This document shows positions 15,173-24,346 of a DNA stretch of 27,096 nt, in pieces. The stretch's first letter is position 1. Each line of letters begins with the position of its first letter. Position numbers and translations under genes: made by a program. The notes below the pieces were generated by a model. That model saw only the letters and a list, made by a program, of their open reading frames with translations, was not told the DNA's origin and ran no database searches. Origin of the DNA: an uncultured Roseburia sp. (lineage in GTDB: Bacteria > Bacillota > Clostridia > Lachnospirales > Lachnospiraceae); contig URJS01000026.1 of assembly GCA_900548205.1 (NCBI GenBank), positions 1-27,096 on the forward strand. The letters are read 5' to 3'.

Positions 15173-16450
15173 ATGGAATTATTAGAAATCTGTAAACATG
15201 CAAAGGAAGCAGGCAGACGTCTTGGAACACTGGATACCGATACGAAAAACCGCGCCATTCTCGCGGCGGCAGATTTATTGCTGAAAAAGAGCGAGATTAT
15301 CCTCGCGGCAAATGAAAAGGACCTTGCGCGCGGCAGAGAGGCAGGGCTTACGGCGGGGCTTTTGGATCGTCTGCGCTTGGATGAGACAAGACTTTGTCAG
15401 ATGGCGGAGGGAATGCGAAAGGTGGCGGAGCTGGACGAGCCGGTCGGAGAGGTGCTTTCCATGAGGACGCGTCCGAATGGTCTTAAAATCGGAAAAAAGC
15501 GTGTGCCGCTCGGTGTTGTCGGCATGATTTACGAGGCGCGTCCCAATGTGACGACTGATGCATTTGCTCTTTGCCTTAAGACGGGAAACGCCGTGATCTT
15601 AAAGGGCGGAAGCGATGCGCTTGCGTCAAATCAGGCGATTGTTGCTGTTTTGAAACAGGCGCTTGCGCAGGAGGGCGTTCCTGTGGATGCTGTTTCTCTC
15701 ATCAAAGCCACAGATCGGGAGACGACGGAAGAATTTATGCGGATGAACGCGTATGTGGATGTTTTGATCCCAAGAGGGGGCGCGGGACTGATCCGTACGG
15801 TTGTCGAGCGTGCGACGATTCCTGTGATCGAGACGGGAATGGGCAACTGCCATATTTTTGTGGACGAGACGGCGGATATTCCTATGGCAGTCCGCATTAT
15901 CTGCAATGCGAAGACGCAGCGGGTAAGTGTATGCAATGCCTGTGAATCGCTTGTCGTGCATGAGAGGGTTCTGGATATGCTGCTGCCTGCGCTTGCAAGA
16001 AGGCTTTGGGAGAGCGGCGTTGTCATTTCTGCTGATGAACCTTCTTTTGCGGTGCTTGATGCGGTATGCAAAGAGGATGCAGGAGAGCGGATGCTTCTTA
16101 AGCGGGCGACGGAGGAGGACTTTCAAACGGAATATCTGGATTATGCCATTTCCGTAAAGACAGTCTCGTCTATTGATGAGGCAATTTCCCATATCAACCG
16201 TTACAATACCGGTCATTCGGAAGCGATCGTCACAGAAAGCCATCAAAATGCAGAACGGTTTTTGCAGGAGATTGACGCGGCATGCGTCTATGTCAACGCG
16301 TCGACACGTTTTTCTGACGGCTTGGAATTTGGGTTAGGCGCGGAAATAGGGATCAGTACGCAAAAGCTCCATGCGAGAGGCCCTATGGGGTTGGAGGCGC
16401 TGACCGGGACCAAGTATATCATTTATGGAAATGGGCAGGTGCGCGCGTGA
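15173..16450 (+). CDS. proA: Gamma-glutamyl phosphate reductase
   Basis: A 425-residue NADPH-dependent enzyme making glutamate-5-semialdehyde, the second step of proline synthesis. The aldehyde dehydrogenase-type fold shows GVVGMIYEARPNVTTDAFAL, the glycine-rich ILKGGSDA, IPRGGAGLI, the catalytic cysteine C254 in VCNACESL, and the C-terminal GLEFGLGAEIGISTQKLHARGPMGLEAL-type family end (only partly quoted by key residues GLGAEIGIS and ARGPMGL). AAGGAGAAGGGC precedes the ATG; an upstream in-frame start at 15140 overlaps the cyclo-ligase gene. Confidence 0.96.
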   Translation: MELLEICKHAKEAGRRLGTLDTDTKNRAILAAADLLLKKSEIILAANEKDLARGREAGLTAGLLDRLRLDETRLCQMAEGMRKVAELDEPVGEVLSMRTRPNGLKIGKKRVPLGVVGMIYEARPNVTTDAFALCLKTGNAVILKGGSDALASNQAIVAVLKQALAQEGVPVDAVSLIKATDRETTEEFMRMNAYVDVLIPRGGAGLIRTVVERATIPVIETGMGNCHIFVDETADIPMAVRIICNAKTQRVSVCNACESLVVHERVLDMLLPALARRLWESGVVISADEPSFAVLDAVCKEDAGERMLLKRATEEDFQTEYLDYAISVKTVSSIDEAISHINRYNTGHSEAIVTESHQNAERFLQEIDAACVYVNASTRFSDGLEFGLGAEIGISTQKLHARGPMGLEALTGTKYIIYGNGQVRA

Positions 16451-16475
16451 GGAGGAAGAAAGGCAGCATAAAAAT

Positions 16476-16967
16476 ATGTGCGTGAAGAAAATGATAAGTA
16501 CAGCGCTTGGCATGGGACTGCTGCTGTGTGCGTCTGCGTGTGGCAGTCCGCCGCAGGAGCCGATGGAAGCCATTTATATGGATGAAGAACAGCTTGGGAG
16601 CTATTACAGCAGCTATGAGCTTTCGGATTTGACACAGGAGATCACAGACGGCGGCATTTCAGGCGTTTATGAGGATTTAAACGGTATGGTGATGCTTTGG
16701 AACTATGAGGTTCCAAAGGAGACCGCTTTGGATATTCACTATAAGATGCGGGTGACAAGCGGCAGGGCAAAGCTGATCATGGTAGACCCGGAGGGAGGGA
16801 TCACAACGATCGCAGAGATTTCGGGCGGCGTGACGGCAGATGCGCTTAAGGCGCAGTCGTTTTCCATGCATCCGGGGCTGTATCGCTTAAAGCTTGTGGG
16901 AATGGACGACGCAGATGCAGAAGTTGAAATAGAAGTGGAGGAGGGTGCCTTTATCGGCGCCAAATAA
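16476..16967 (+). CDS. Small lipoprotein of unknown function
   Basis: A 163-residue predicted lipoprotein: basic start, hydrophobic segment and lipobox CASAC with C22. The mature part is acidic and likely beta-rich (YKMRVTSGRAKLIMVDPEGG, GLYRLKLVGMDDADAEVEIE), resembling a small ligand- or surface-binding beta-sandwich, but I do not recognise a named family. The ATG at 16476 lies after a GGAGG and AAAGG stretch; a GTG at 16482 is also possible. It begins 25 nt after proA and ends 13 nt before miaB. Confidence 0.8.
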   Translation: MCVKKMISTALGMGLLLCASACGSPPQEPMEAIYMDEEQLGSYYSSYELSDLTQEITDGGISGVYEDLNGMVMLWNYEVPKETALDIHYKMRVTSGRAKLIMVDPEGGITTIAEISGGVTADALKAQSFSMHPGLYRLKLVGMDDADAEVEIEVEEGAFIGAK

Positions 16968-16980
16968 GGAACAGAAAGCT

Positions 16981-18456
16981 ATGAAGAAGAAATTGGAAAT
17001 TGAAATCATCGATAAAAAGCAGATACCGGAGCATGAGCCGGAGCGTCAGTATTATTATATGGAGCTTGCAAAGCAATATGTTTCGCAGCTCTCGGCAAAG
17101 AAGGGGGAGGCGCTTACCTTTCATGTAACGACCTTCGGGTGTCAGATGAATGCGAGAGATTCCGAGAAGCTGGTCGGAATCCTTGAATATATCGGCTATA
17201 CGGAGACTGAGAGAGAGGAGGCGGATTTTGTTATTTACAATACCTGTACGGTGCGTGAGAATGCGAATAACAAGGTTTATGGCAGACTTGGCGTATTGCA
17301 GGGCTATAAAAAGAAAAATCCGTACATGATGATCGGACTGTGCGGCTGTATGATGCAGGAGCCGTCAGTGGTAGAGAAGTTAAAGGAGAGCTATCGTTTT
17401 GTGGATTTGATCTTCGGCACGCATAATATTTATAAGTTTGCGGAGCTGATCGTCACGGCGATGGAATCCGGCTCGATGACGATCGATATTTGGAAGGAGA
17501 CAGATCAAATTGTGGAGGACCTTCCGGTTGAGCGTAAGTATTCCTTTAAGTCCGGTGTGAATATTATGTTTGGCTGCAATAATTTTTGCAGCTATTGTAT
17601 CGTTCCATATGTGCGCGGACGTGAGAGAAGCCGGGAGCCTAGAGAAATCCTGCGGGAAATCGAAGCGCTTGCGGCAGACGGGGTTGTCGAGGTCATGCTG
17701 CTTGGGCAGAATGTAAATTCTTATGGCAGAGGGCTTGAACAGCCGATGTCGTTTGCGCAGCTTTTGCAGGAGATCGAGCAGGTGGAAGGTCTGGAGCGGA
17801 TTCGTTTTATGACCCCTCACCCAAGGGATTTATCCGATGAGCTGATTGAGGTCATGGGGCGTTCCGCAAAGATCTGTAAGCACCTGCATCTGCCCTTACA
17901 GTCGGGAAGCAGCCGGATATTAAAGCTGATGAACCGCCATTATGATAAGGAGCATTATCTGGCGCTTGTGGAGAAAATCCGTGCCGCCGTGCCGGATATT
18001 GCATTGACGACAGATATTATTGTCGGATTTCCGGGAGAGACGGAGGAGGATTTTTTAGAGACGCTTGAGGTTGTGAGAAAGGTACGCTATGACAGCGCGT
18101 TTACGTTTATCTATTCCAAGAGGACCGGAACGCCGGCGGCAGCGATGGAGGAGCAGATCCCGGAGGAGATCGTAAAGGATCGCTTCAACCGTCTTTTGCA
18201 GGAGGTGCAGCGTATTTCCGCAGAGAAGGCGGGCAGGCTGACCGGTCAGACGCTTCCCGTGCTGATCGAGGAGATCAACGAGCAGGACGGAACGCTTGTG
18301 ACCGGCCGGCTCAGTAATAACTCTGTGGTGCACCTTCCGGGAACGGCAGAGATGATCGGAAAGCTCTATCCGGTAAAGCTTGAGGAATGCAGAGGCTTTT
18401 ACTATATCGGAAAGGCAGAGGAGACGCCATGTATGCATATATCAAAGGAATCCTGA
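16981..18456 (+). CDS. miaB: tRNA-2-methylthio-N6-dimethylallyladenosine synthase
   Basis: A 491-residue radical SAM methylthiotransferase modifying A37 of tRNAs. The N-terminal UPF0004 domain has the three cluster cysteines in TFGCQMNARDSE, NTCTVREN and GLCGCM. The radical SAM motif CNNFCSYC gives C199, C203 and C206. A C-terminal TRAM domain (about 425-485) follows. The roughly 40-residue N-terminal extension before the first domain is common in clostridial MiaB. The start follows AAGGAAC. The last 28 nt overlap ruvA. Confidence 0.95.
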   Translation: MKKKLEIEIIDKKQIPEHEPERQYYYMELAKQYVSQLSAKKGEALTFHVTTFGCQMNARDSEKLVGILEYIGYTETEREEADFVIYNTCTVRENANNKVYGRLGVLQGYKKKNPYMMIGLCGCMMQEPSVVEKLKESYRFVDLIFGTHNIYKFAELIVTAMESGSMTIDIWKETDQIVEDLPVERKYSFKSGVNIMFGCNNFCSYCIVPYVRGRERSREPREILREIEALAADGVVEVMLLGQNVNSYGRGLEQPMSFAQLLQEIEQVEGLERIRFMTPHPRDLSDELIEVMGRSAKICKHLHLPLQSGSSRILKLMNRHYDKEHYLALVEKIRAAVPDIALTTDIIVGFPGETEEDFLETLEVVRKVRYDSAFTFIYSKRTGTPAAAMEEQIPEEIVKDRFNRLLQEVQRISAEKAGRLTGQTLPVLIEEINEQDGTLVTGRLSNNSVVHLPGTAEMIGKLYPVKLEECRGFYYIGKAEETPCMHISKES

Positions 18457-19040
18457 CAGACATCGGGGAGGATGCTGTGGTCGTGGAGGCAGGAGGGATC
18501 GGTTACCAGATCCATACCACGGGACAGACGTTTGAACAGCTTCCGCCGATTGGCAGGGAGGTCAGACTTTACACCTATCTGAATGTCAGAGAGGACGCTA
18601 TGCTTTTGTACGGATTTCTGACAAAGGATGATCTTAGGGTCTTTAAGATGCTGCTTGGTGTGAGCGGAATCGGACCGAAGGGTGCGCTTGCGATCTTATC
18701 TGTGATGACGACGGACGACCTGCGCTTTGCAGTGCTTGGCGAGGATGCAAAGGCAATCGCGAAGGCGCCGGGGATCGGCGCTAAGACGGCGCAGCGTCTG
18801 ATTTTGGAGCTAAAGGACAAATTCTCATTGGAGGATGCGTTTGAGCAGAAGCTTTCACAGACGCAGGCAGCTGCGGCAGAAGGTCAGAAATCAGTAAAGA
18901 AGGAGGCGATCGGGGCGCTTGTTGCGCTCGGCTATTCCTCCTCGGAGGCGCTTCGCGCGATCGGTGATATTGCGCTTACGGACGAACTGGGCGTTGAGGA
19001 CATCCTAAAGGCGGCTCTGAAAAATATGGCATTGATGTGA
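18429..19040 (+). CDS. ruvA: Holliday junction branch migration protein RuvA
   Basis: A 203-residue DNA-binding subunit that recognises Holliday junctions and loads RuvB. The OB-fold domain starts MYAYIKGILTDIGEDAVVVE; two helix-hairpin-helix motifs follow (GVSGIGPKGALAIL and APGIGAKTAQRLILELKDK); the C-terminal three-helix domain (about 155-203) binds RuvB. The ATG at 18429 lies inside the end of miaB, with GAGGAG upstream. It ends at the TGA that adjoins the ruvB leader. Confidence 0.96.
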   Translation: MYAYIKGILTDIGEDAVVVEAGGIGYQIHTTGQTFEQLPPIGREVRLYTYLNVREDAMLLYGFLTKDDLRVFKMLLGVSGIGPKGALAILSVMTTDDLRFAVLGEDAKAIAKAPGIGAKTAQRLILELKDKFSLEDAFEQKLSQTQAAAAEGQKSVKKEAIGALVALGYSSSEALRAIGDIALTDELGVEDILKAALKNMALM

Positions 19041-19051
19041 GGGAAAAGGAC

Positions 19052-20041
19052 ATGGAGAGACGGGTCATTTCCACTGAGGTACAGGAGGAGGACTTAAAGG
19101 TCGAGAAAAATCTCCGGCCGCAGACGCTTGATGATTATATCGGACAGCAGAAGGCGAAGGAGAACTTAAAGATATATATTGAGGCGGCAAAGGCAAGAGA
19201 GGAATCCTTAGATCATGTGCTTTTTTACGGACCGCCGGGACTTGGAAAGACAACGCTTGCCGGGATCATCGCAAATGAGATGGGCACGCACATGAAGGTT
19301 ACATCCGGTCCTGCGATCGGCAAGCCGGGGGAAATGGCGGCGATTCTCAGCAATCTTCAGGAGGGAGATGTGCTTTTTGTCGACGAGATCCACCGCTTGA
19401 ACCGTCAGGTGGAGGAGGTGCTCTATCCGGCAATGGAGGATTACGTCATTGACATTATGATCGGAAAGGGAGCGACGGCGCGTTCCATTCGCCTTGATCT
19501 GCCGAAATTTACGCTGGTGGGAGCGACGACACGGGCAGGGCTTTTATCAGCGCCGCTGCGCGACCGTTTCGGCGTCGTGCATCATCTGGAATTTTATACG
19601 GTTGAGGAGTTAAGGACGATCATCGTCCATTCCGCGCAGACGCTCGGCGTTGAAATTGACGAGGAGGGCGCGTATGAGCTGGCAAGGCGTTCCAGAGGAA
19701 CCCCCCGTCTGGCGAACCGTCTGTTAAAGCGTGTCCGTGATTTTGCGCAGGTAAAATATGACGGGAAAATCTCAAGGGAGGTTGCGTCCTTTGCGCTTGA
19801 TCTTCTGGAGGTTGATAAGATGGGACTGGATCAAAACGACCGCAATATCTTAAAGATGATGATCGAAAAGTTTGCGGGCGGTCCGGTGGGACTCGACACG
19901 CTTGCGGCTGCGATCGGAGAGGACGCCGGAACGATCGAGGATGTATATGAGCCGTATCTGGTGAAAAACGGTTTTATCAACCGGACGCCAAAGGGAAGGG
20001 TCGTGACGGATTTTGCGTACCAGCATTTTGGATTGCGCTAA
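19052..20041 (+). CDS. ruvB: Holliday junction helicase RuvB
   Basis: A 329-residue AAA+ ATPase that drives branch migration with RuvA. Walker A GPPGLGKTT (60-68), Walker B VLFVDEIHRL, sensor 1 GATTRAGLLSAPLRDRFG including the arginine finger region, and the C-terminal winged helix ending GFINRTPKGRVVTDFAYQHFG are all present. The ATG at 19052 follows AGGGAAAAGG and is 11 nt after ruvA; a GTG at 19037 overlapping the ruvA stop is less likely. No ruvC is present nearby. Confidence 0.97.
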   Translation: MERRVISTEVQEEDLKVEKNLRPQTLDDYIGQQKAKENLKIYIEAAKAREESLDHVLFYGPPGLGKTTLAGIIANEMGTHMKVTSGPAIGKPGEMAAILSNLQEGDVLFVDEIHRLNRQVEEVLYPAMEDYVIDIMIGKGATARSIRLDLPKFTLVGATTRAGLLSAPLRDRFGVVHHLEFYTVEELRTIIVHSAQTLGVEIDEEGAYELARRSRGTPRLANRLLKRVRDFAQVKYDGKISREVASFALDLLEVDKMGLDQNDRNILKMMIEKFAGGPVGLDTLAAAIGEDAGTIEDVYEPYLVKNGFINRTPKGRVVTDFAYQHFGLR

Positions 20042-20047
20042 AAGTAG

Positions 20048-20076
20048 TTGCTTTTCAGGGGTAATACCATTATAAT
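20048..20076 (+). promoter_or_regulatory. Promoter upstream of zapA
   Basis: TTGCTT (20048-20053), a 17-bp spacer and a perfect TATAAT (20071-20076) lie just after the ruvB stop and about 70 nt before zapA, giving zapA its own promoter. Confidence 0.75.
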
Positions 20077-20078
20077 GT

Positions 20079-20090
20079 ACAATATATTGT
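20079..20090. promoter_or_regulatory. 12-bp palindrome at the zapA transcription start
   Basis: ACAATATATTGT is a perfect palindrome starting 3 bp after the -10 box, so it covers the expected start site. It could be a repressor site, but its AT-rich content makes chance possible. Confidence 0.35.
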
Positions 20091-20145
20091 TAGCAGAAAG
20101 ACAAAAACGGGTACATCTGGTATCTGATCTGGGAGGATACAGGTT

Positions 20146-20592
20146 ATGTCAGAAAAGACAAGCGCTGAGGTGATCATAGGCGGCAAGGTATATACCTTAA
20201 GCGGTTACGAAGGAGAAGAATATTTGCAGAGGGTTGCTGCCTATATCAACAACAAGATCAACGAATTTAACAGCATGGAAGCGCTCCGACATTTTCCCAG
20301 TGACATGAAGGCAATACTTTTGGAGTTAAATATCGCCGATGATTATTTTAAGGCGAAGGCGCAGGTGGAGAAGCTGGAGGAGGAGCTGGAGCAGAAGAAT
20401 AAAGAAATCTATGATTTAAAGCATGATCTGATCTCCAAGCAGCTTCAGGCGGAGAACGACGAAAAGACGGTGCGGGAGCTGGAGCAGAAGAACCGCGATC
20501 TGCTGCTGCAAAAAACAAGGCTTGAGGCGGGGCTTAGGGAGGAGACGCCAAAGAAGAAGGCTGTCAAGACAGAAAGCGGCGGGGAACTCTGA
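20146..20592 (+). CDS. zapA: Cell division protein ZapA
   Basis: A 148-residue cytoplasmic protein that bundles FtsZ filaments. The N-terminal ZapA domain (about 1-75) has VIIGGKVYTLSGYEGEEYLQRVA and the helical INNKINEF; the rest is a long charged coiled coil (about 75-130), then a Lys-rich tail. GGGAGGATACAGGTT precedes the ATG. It is monocistronic by signals: its own promoter upstream and an intrinsic terminator downstream. Confidence 0.92.
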   Translation: MSEKTSAEVIIGGKVYTLSGYEGEEYLQRVAAYINNKINEFNSMEALRHFPSDMKAILLELNIADDYFKAKAQVEKLEEELEQKNKEIYDLKHDLISKQLQAENDEKTVRELEQKNRDLLLQKTRLEAGLREETPKKKAVKTESGGEL

Positions 20593-20618
20593 AAAACAGA
20601 CAACTGAAGAAAATTAAG

Positions 20619-20657
20619 AGGGGGACGGAGCGGATGCTTTTTTCGTCCCCTATTTTT
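20619..20657 (+). terminator. Intrinsic terminator after zapA
   Basis: GGGGACG (20621-20627) pairs with CGTCCCC (20644-20650); the loop can fold further through GAGC and GCTT. TATTTTT follows directly. It ends 16 nt before the U32 gene start, so the downstream gene probably gets its RNA by readthrough or from an unseen start inside this region. Confidence 0.8.
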
Positions 20658-20673
20658 CTGGGAAGGATATTGT

Positions 20674-22965
20674 ATGAGAGAGCAGGCAAAAACAAGAGGG
20701 CTTGAGGTGCTGGCGCCGGCGGGAAGCTACGAGACGTTTCTTGCAGTGATCCGCGCAGGGGCAGACGCTGTTTATCTGGGCGGTAACCGGTTTGGCGCGC
20801 GCGCTTATGCAGATAATTTTAAGGAGGAAGAGCTGCTGCGGGCGATCGACCATGCGCATATTCACGGAAGAAAGGTTTATCTGACGGTAAATACACTCTT
20901 AAAGGAGACGGAGTTTGGGCAGCTTTATGATTATCTGCGTCCTTATTACGAGGCGGGATTAGACGCGGTCATTGTGCAGGATATGGGAGCGCTTACCCTC
21001 ATCCGTGAGGCGTTTGCGGGCATGGAGCTTCATATCAGTACACAGATGACGGTCACGGGGGCTTACGGCGCGGCGTATATGAAGGAGCTTGGCGCAAGCC
21101 GCATCGTCACGGCACGCGAGCTTTCGCTGGATGAAATCGCGCAGATCCGCAGGGAGGTCGATATTGAAATTGAAACGTTTGTGCACGGCGCGCTCTGCTA
21201 TTGCTATTCGGGGCAATGCCTGTTCAGCAGTATGCTGGGAGGACGGAGCGGAAACAGGGGTAAATGCGCACAGCCGTGCCGCCTGCCCTATGAGGTGTAT
21301 GGCGCGGATAAAAAGAAGCAGTCGGGAAAGGGAGAGTTTGTACTAAGCCCGAAGGATCTGTGCGGTGTGGCAGATATTCCCGCGCTTGCAAAAAGCGGCG
21401 TTTCTTCTCTTAAAATTGAGGGACGGATGAAACAGGCAGAATATGCGGCCGGCGTGGCAGCTGTTTACCGCGGCTATGTGGACCGCTATATGGATAACTT
21501 TTTGGAAGCGTGCGAAAGAGGAATGGAGGAGCAGGAGGCACATGCCTTTGCCGGCGGACAGTATCAGGTCACGCAGGAGGATATGCAGCGGCTTTTTGAG
21601 CTTGGAAACCGCAGCGGCTTTACAGACGGCTATTATCATAAGAAAAACGGAAAGGACATGATCACCTTCGGCAAGCCGAATCATGCAAGGACAAATGAGA
21701 CGCTGCAGGAGGAGATTCGCGGGCGGTATGTGCATGCGAAGGAAGGAAATGCCGAAATAAAAGAAAAAATCAATGGAATCTTAAGACTAAAGAAAGATTC
21801 TCCTGCTACAATGGAGGTATCGTCCGGCGGAGTGAGCGTCGCGGTCAGCGGAAGCATCGTGCAGGCGGCGCGCAGTCAGCCGCTTTCTGTGGATAAGGCG
21901 GAGGCATGTATCCGGCAGACGGGAAATACGCCGTTTGTATTTGAAAAGCTTACGATTGATGCAGCAGAGGACGGGTTTCTTCCTGTGCAGGCGTTAAAGC
22001 AGCTGCGCAGGGAGGCGCTGGAGAAGCTGGAGACGGCGCTGCTTTCTGAGACAAGGAGAAGCGTCTGCAAAGACATGGCGGAAGGAAAGGATAGAGACTG
22101 CGGTAGGGCAGCCGCGCCGCAAACATGCGGCGGAGAGCTGTTTATCGCATCTGTGGAGAACCGCAGACAGGCGGCTGCCGCTTTGGAAAGTGATCTTATC
22201 TCTGCCGTTTACTATGACAGCACCTGTTATCGGCGTGAGAAACTGATCGCGGAATTTGGAGACGACGTCACAGCGGCGCATGAGGCAGGCAAAGCGGCAT
22301 ATCTGATCCTTCCGGCAGTCTTTCGGCGGCATACCGCAGATTTTTACCGAAAGAAGAAGGAGGAGCTTTTGGCGCTTGGCGCGGACGGCGTTGTGGTGAA
22401 AAGCTATGACGCGGCGGGGTTTGTGCATACGGAGCTTGCGGATCGCCTTCCCGTTATTTTCGACTACAATATCTATACATGGAACGGGCAGGCAAAGCGT
22501 GGACTCTGGAAGCTTGCACCGCTAAGAGATACCGTACCGCTGGAATTAAACCGCAGGGAAATCCGCGGCAGGGACAACCGGGGCAGTGAGCTTGTGATTT
22601 ACGGCTATCTTCCCCTTATGACTTCGGCACAGTGTGTTCATGCAAATACGGCAGGCTGCGATAAAAAATGCGGACTTTTGTATCTGAAGGACCGATATGG
22701 GAAATATTTTCCGGTGAAGAACCAATGCGGGGAGTGCTATAATGTGATATATAATACGCTGCCGCTTGTGCTGTTCGGCACGCATAAAGATTGCAAAGAA
22801 GCGGGAATTGCGGCATATCGGCTTTCCTTTACGATGGAGGATGAGGAGCAGGTAAGGGAAATCCTCCATATCTGCAAGCGCTCCTTTCTTCTTGAGCAGG
22901 AGGATTTTAAAAAGCTCTATCATGGGGATTATACGAATGGGCATTACAAGCGAGGGGTAGAATAG
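20674..22965 (+). CDS. U32 family peptidase-like protein, long form (RlhA-like)
   Basis: A 763-residue protein. The N-terminal U32 TIM-barrel domain starts LEVLAPAGSYETFLAVI with AGADAVYLGG, and contains ISTQMTVTG, ETFVHGALCYCYSGQCLFSS and RGNRGKCAQPCR-type cysteines (around residues 180-210) known to hold an Fe-S cluster. A DUF3656-like middle region (about 380-510) and a C-terminal Cys-containing part (CVHANTAGCDKKC, then NQCGEC) follow. Long-form U32 proteins with DUF3656 include RlhA, needed for hydroxylation of a 23S rRNA cytidine; others (TrhP) act on tRNA wobble uridine. I favour an RNA hydroxylation role over proteolysis. A weak GGGAAGG precedes the ATG. Confidence 0.88.
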   Translation: MREQAKTRGLEVLAPAGSYETFLAVIRAGADAVYLGGNRFGARAYADNFKEEELLRAIDHAHIHGRKVYLTVNTLLKETEFGQLYDYLRPYYEAGLDAVIVQDMGALTLIREAFAGMELHISTQMTVTGAYGAAYMKELGASRIVTARELSLDEIAQIRREVDIEIETFVHGALCYCYSGQCLFSSMLGGRSGNRGKCAQPCRLPYEVYGADKKKQSGKGEFVLSPKDLCGVADIPALAKSGVSSLKIEGRMKQAEYAAGVAAVYRGYVDRYMDNFLEACERGMEEQEAHAFAGGQYQVTQEDMQRLFELGNRSGFTDGYYHKKNGKDMITFGKPNHARTNETLQEEIRGRYVHAKEGNAEIKEKINGILRLKKDSPATMEVSSGGVSVAVSGSIVQAARSQPLSVDKAEACIRQTGNTPFVFEKLTIDAAEDGFLPVQALKQLRREALEKLETALLSETRRSVCKDMAEGKDRDCGRAAAPQTCGGELFIASVENRRQAAAALESDLISAVYYDSTCYRREKLIAEFGDDVTAAHEAGKAAYLILPAVFRRHTADFYRKKKEELLALGADGVVVKSYDAAGFVHTELADRLPVIFDYNIYTWNGQAKRGLWKLAPLRDTVPLELNRREIRGRDNRGSELVIYGYLPLMTSAQCVHANTAGCDKKCGLLYLKDRYGKYFPVKNQCGECYNVIYNTLPLVLFGTHKDCKEAGIAAYRLSFTMEDEEQVREILHICKRSFLLEQEDFKKLYHGDYTNGHYKRGVE

Positions 22966-22969
22966 CTGT

Positions 22970-24346
22970 ATGACAAATTTGATCGTGGAAGTATCTAAAT
23001 ATCTGATGGCAATATTATTTGCCTGTTATACTTATGAATGCTTTTCCGTATTGCGCGGCAGGCTTAGGGAGGAGCAGAAAAACGGGATATTCAGGCGGCA
23101 GAGGATTTTTATGCATCTGATGCATCTGAACGCCTATCTGGTGGTCTATGCGGTGACAGACGATCCGATGCTTGTTGCCTTTTATATTTTTCAGGTGATT
23201 TTTGTGGCGGTGACGATGTCCTGCTATCATCTGCTGTATGAGGGCGCTTCAAAGCTGCTCGTCAACAATATGTGCATGCTGCTCATCATAGGCTTTATCA
23301 TGCTGACCAGATTATCCTTTGACAAGGCGTTCCGGCAATGCCTGATCGCCCTTGCGGCGACGGTCCTAACGCTTATCGTTCCGTTTTTCATCCGAAAGCT
23401 TCATTTTTTGCGCAGACTGACATGGCTTTATGCCGTGGCAGGCATCGGGGCGCTCGCCGCCGTCGCAGCGTTTGGAGCGACAAGCTACGGCGCGAAGCTC
23501 TCACTTTCGATTGCCGGCGTTTCGATCCAGCCAAGTGAATTTGTAAAAATTATTTTTGTTTTTTTTGTCGCCTGTATGCTATATGAGCAGACGGATTTCA
23601 GGAGGGTCCTTATCGCGACGGTTGTGGCGGCGGTGCATGTCCTCTTGCTTGTCGCATCGAGAGATCTGGGCGGTGCGCTGATTTTCTTCGTGACATATCT
23701 GGCGATGCTTTATGTGGCGACGCGAAAGCTTTTTTATCTGGCGGGCGGACTGCTTGCGGGAAGTATCGCCGCAGTAGTCGCTTATCAGCTATTTGCGCAT
23801 GTGCGTGTGCGTGTGCTTGCGTGGGCAGACCCGCTCAGCGTCATTGAGAACGAGGGGTATCAGATCTGTCAGTCGCTGTTTGCGATTGGAACGGGCGGCT
23901 GGTTTGGCATGGGGCTTTATCAGGGAATGCCGGAGAAGATACCTGTCGTTGAGCAGGATTTTATCTTTTCTGCGATTTCCGAGGAGCTGGGAGGCATTTT
24001 TGCCCTCTGTCTGCTGATGGTCTGCGTCAGCTGCTTTCTGATGTTTGTGAACGTGGCGATGCAGATGAAGGAGCAGTTTTATAAGCTGGTGGCGCTTGGG
24101 CTTGGAACGGTATACGGCTTTCAGGTATTTCTTACCGTCGGCGGCGTGACAAAGTTCATCCCGTCTACCGGCGTGACGCTGCCGCTTGTCAGCTACGGAG
24201 GAAGCTCACTTCTGGCAACGATGATCATTTTTGCGATCATTCAGGGGTTATATGTTTTAAGACAGGACGAGGGAAAGGGCAATGGAGCAAAACAGACGAA
24301 ACGAAAAAAAACAGGGCTTGATACAGCGGTTAAAGAACTCTCTTGA
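22970..24346 (+). CDS. SEDS family peptidoglycan glycosyltransferase (FtsW/RodA/SpoVE)
   Basis: A 458-residue polytopic membrane enzyme that polymerises lipid II. The SEDS core holds IQPSEFVKIIFVFFVACM, the catalytic-type aspartate D287 in LAWADP, QSLFAIGTGGWFGMGL, QDFIFSAISEELG, and the C-terminal IPSTGVTLPLVSYGGSS. An extra N-terminal region of about 105 residues with around four hydrophobic segments precedes the core, as in RodA-like proteins of actinobacteria and some clostridia. The ATG at 22970 lies 4 nt after the U32 gene stop with GAGGGG upstream. It overlaps its partner PBP gene by 65 nt. Whether it serves division or elongation cannot be told. Confidence 0.93.
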   Translation: MTNLIVEVSKYLMAILFACYTYECFSVLRGRLREEQKNGIFRRQRIFMHLMHLNAYLVVYAVTDDPMLVAFYIFQVIFVAVTMSCYHLLYEGASKLLVNNMCMLLIIGFIMLTRLSFDKAFRQCLIALAATVLTLIVPFFIRKLHFLRRLTWLYAVAGIGALAAVAAFGATSYGAKLSLSIAGVSIQPSEFVKIIFVFFVACMLYEQTDFRRVLIATVVAAVHVLLLVASRDLGGALIFFVTYLAMLYVATRKLFYLAGGLLAGSIAAVVAYQLFAHVRVRVLAWADPLSVIENEGYQICQSLFAIGTGGWFGMGLYQGMPEKIPVVEQDFIFSAISEELGGIFALCLLMVCVSCFLMFVNVAMQMKEQFYKLVALGLGTVYGFQVFLTVGGVTKFIPSTGVTLPLVSYGGSSLLATMIIFAIIQGLYVLRQDEGKGNGAKQTKRKKTGLDTAVKELS

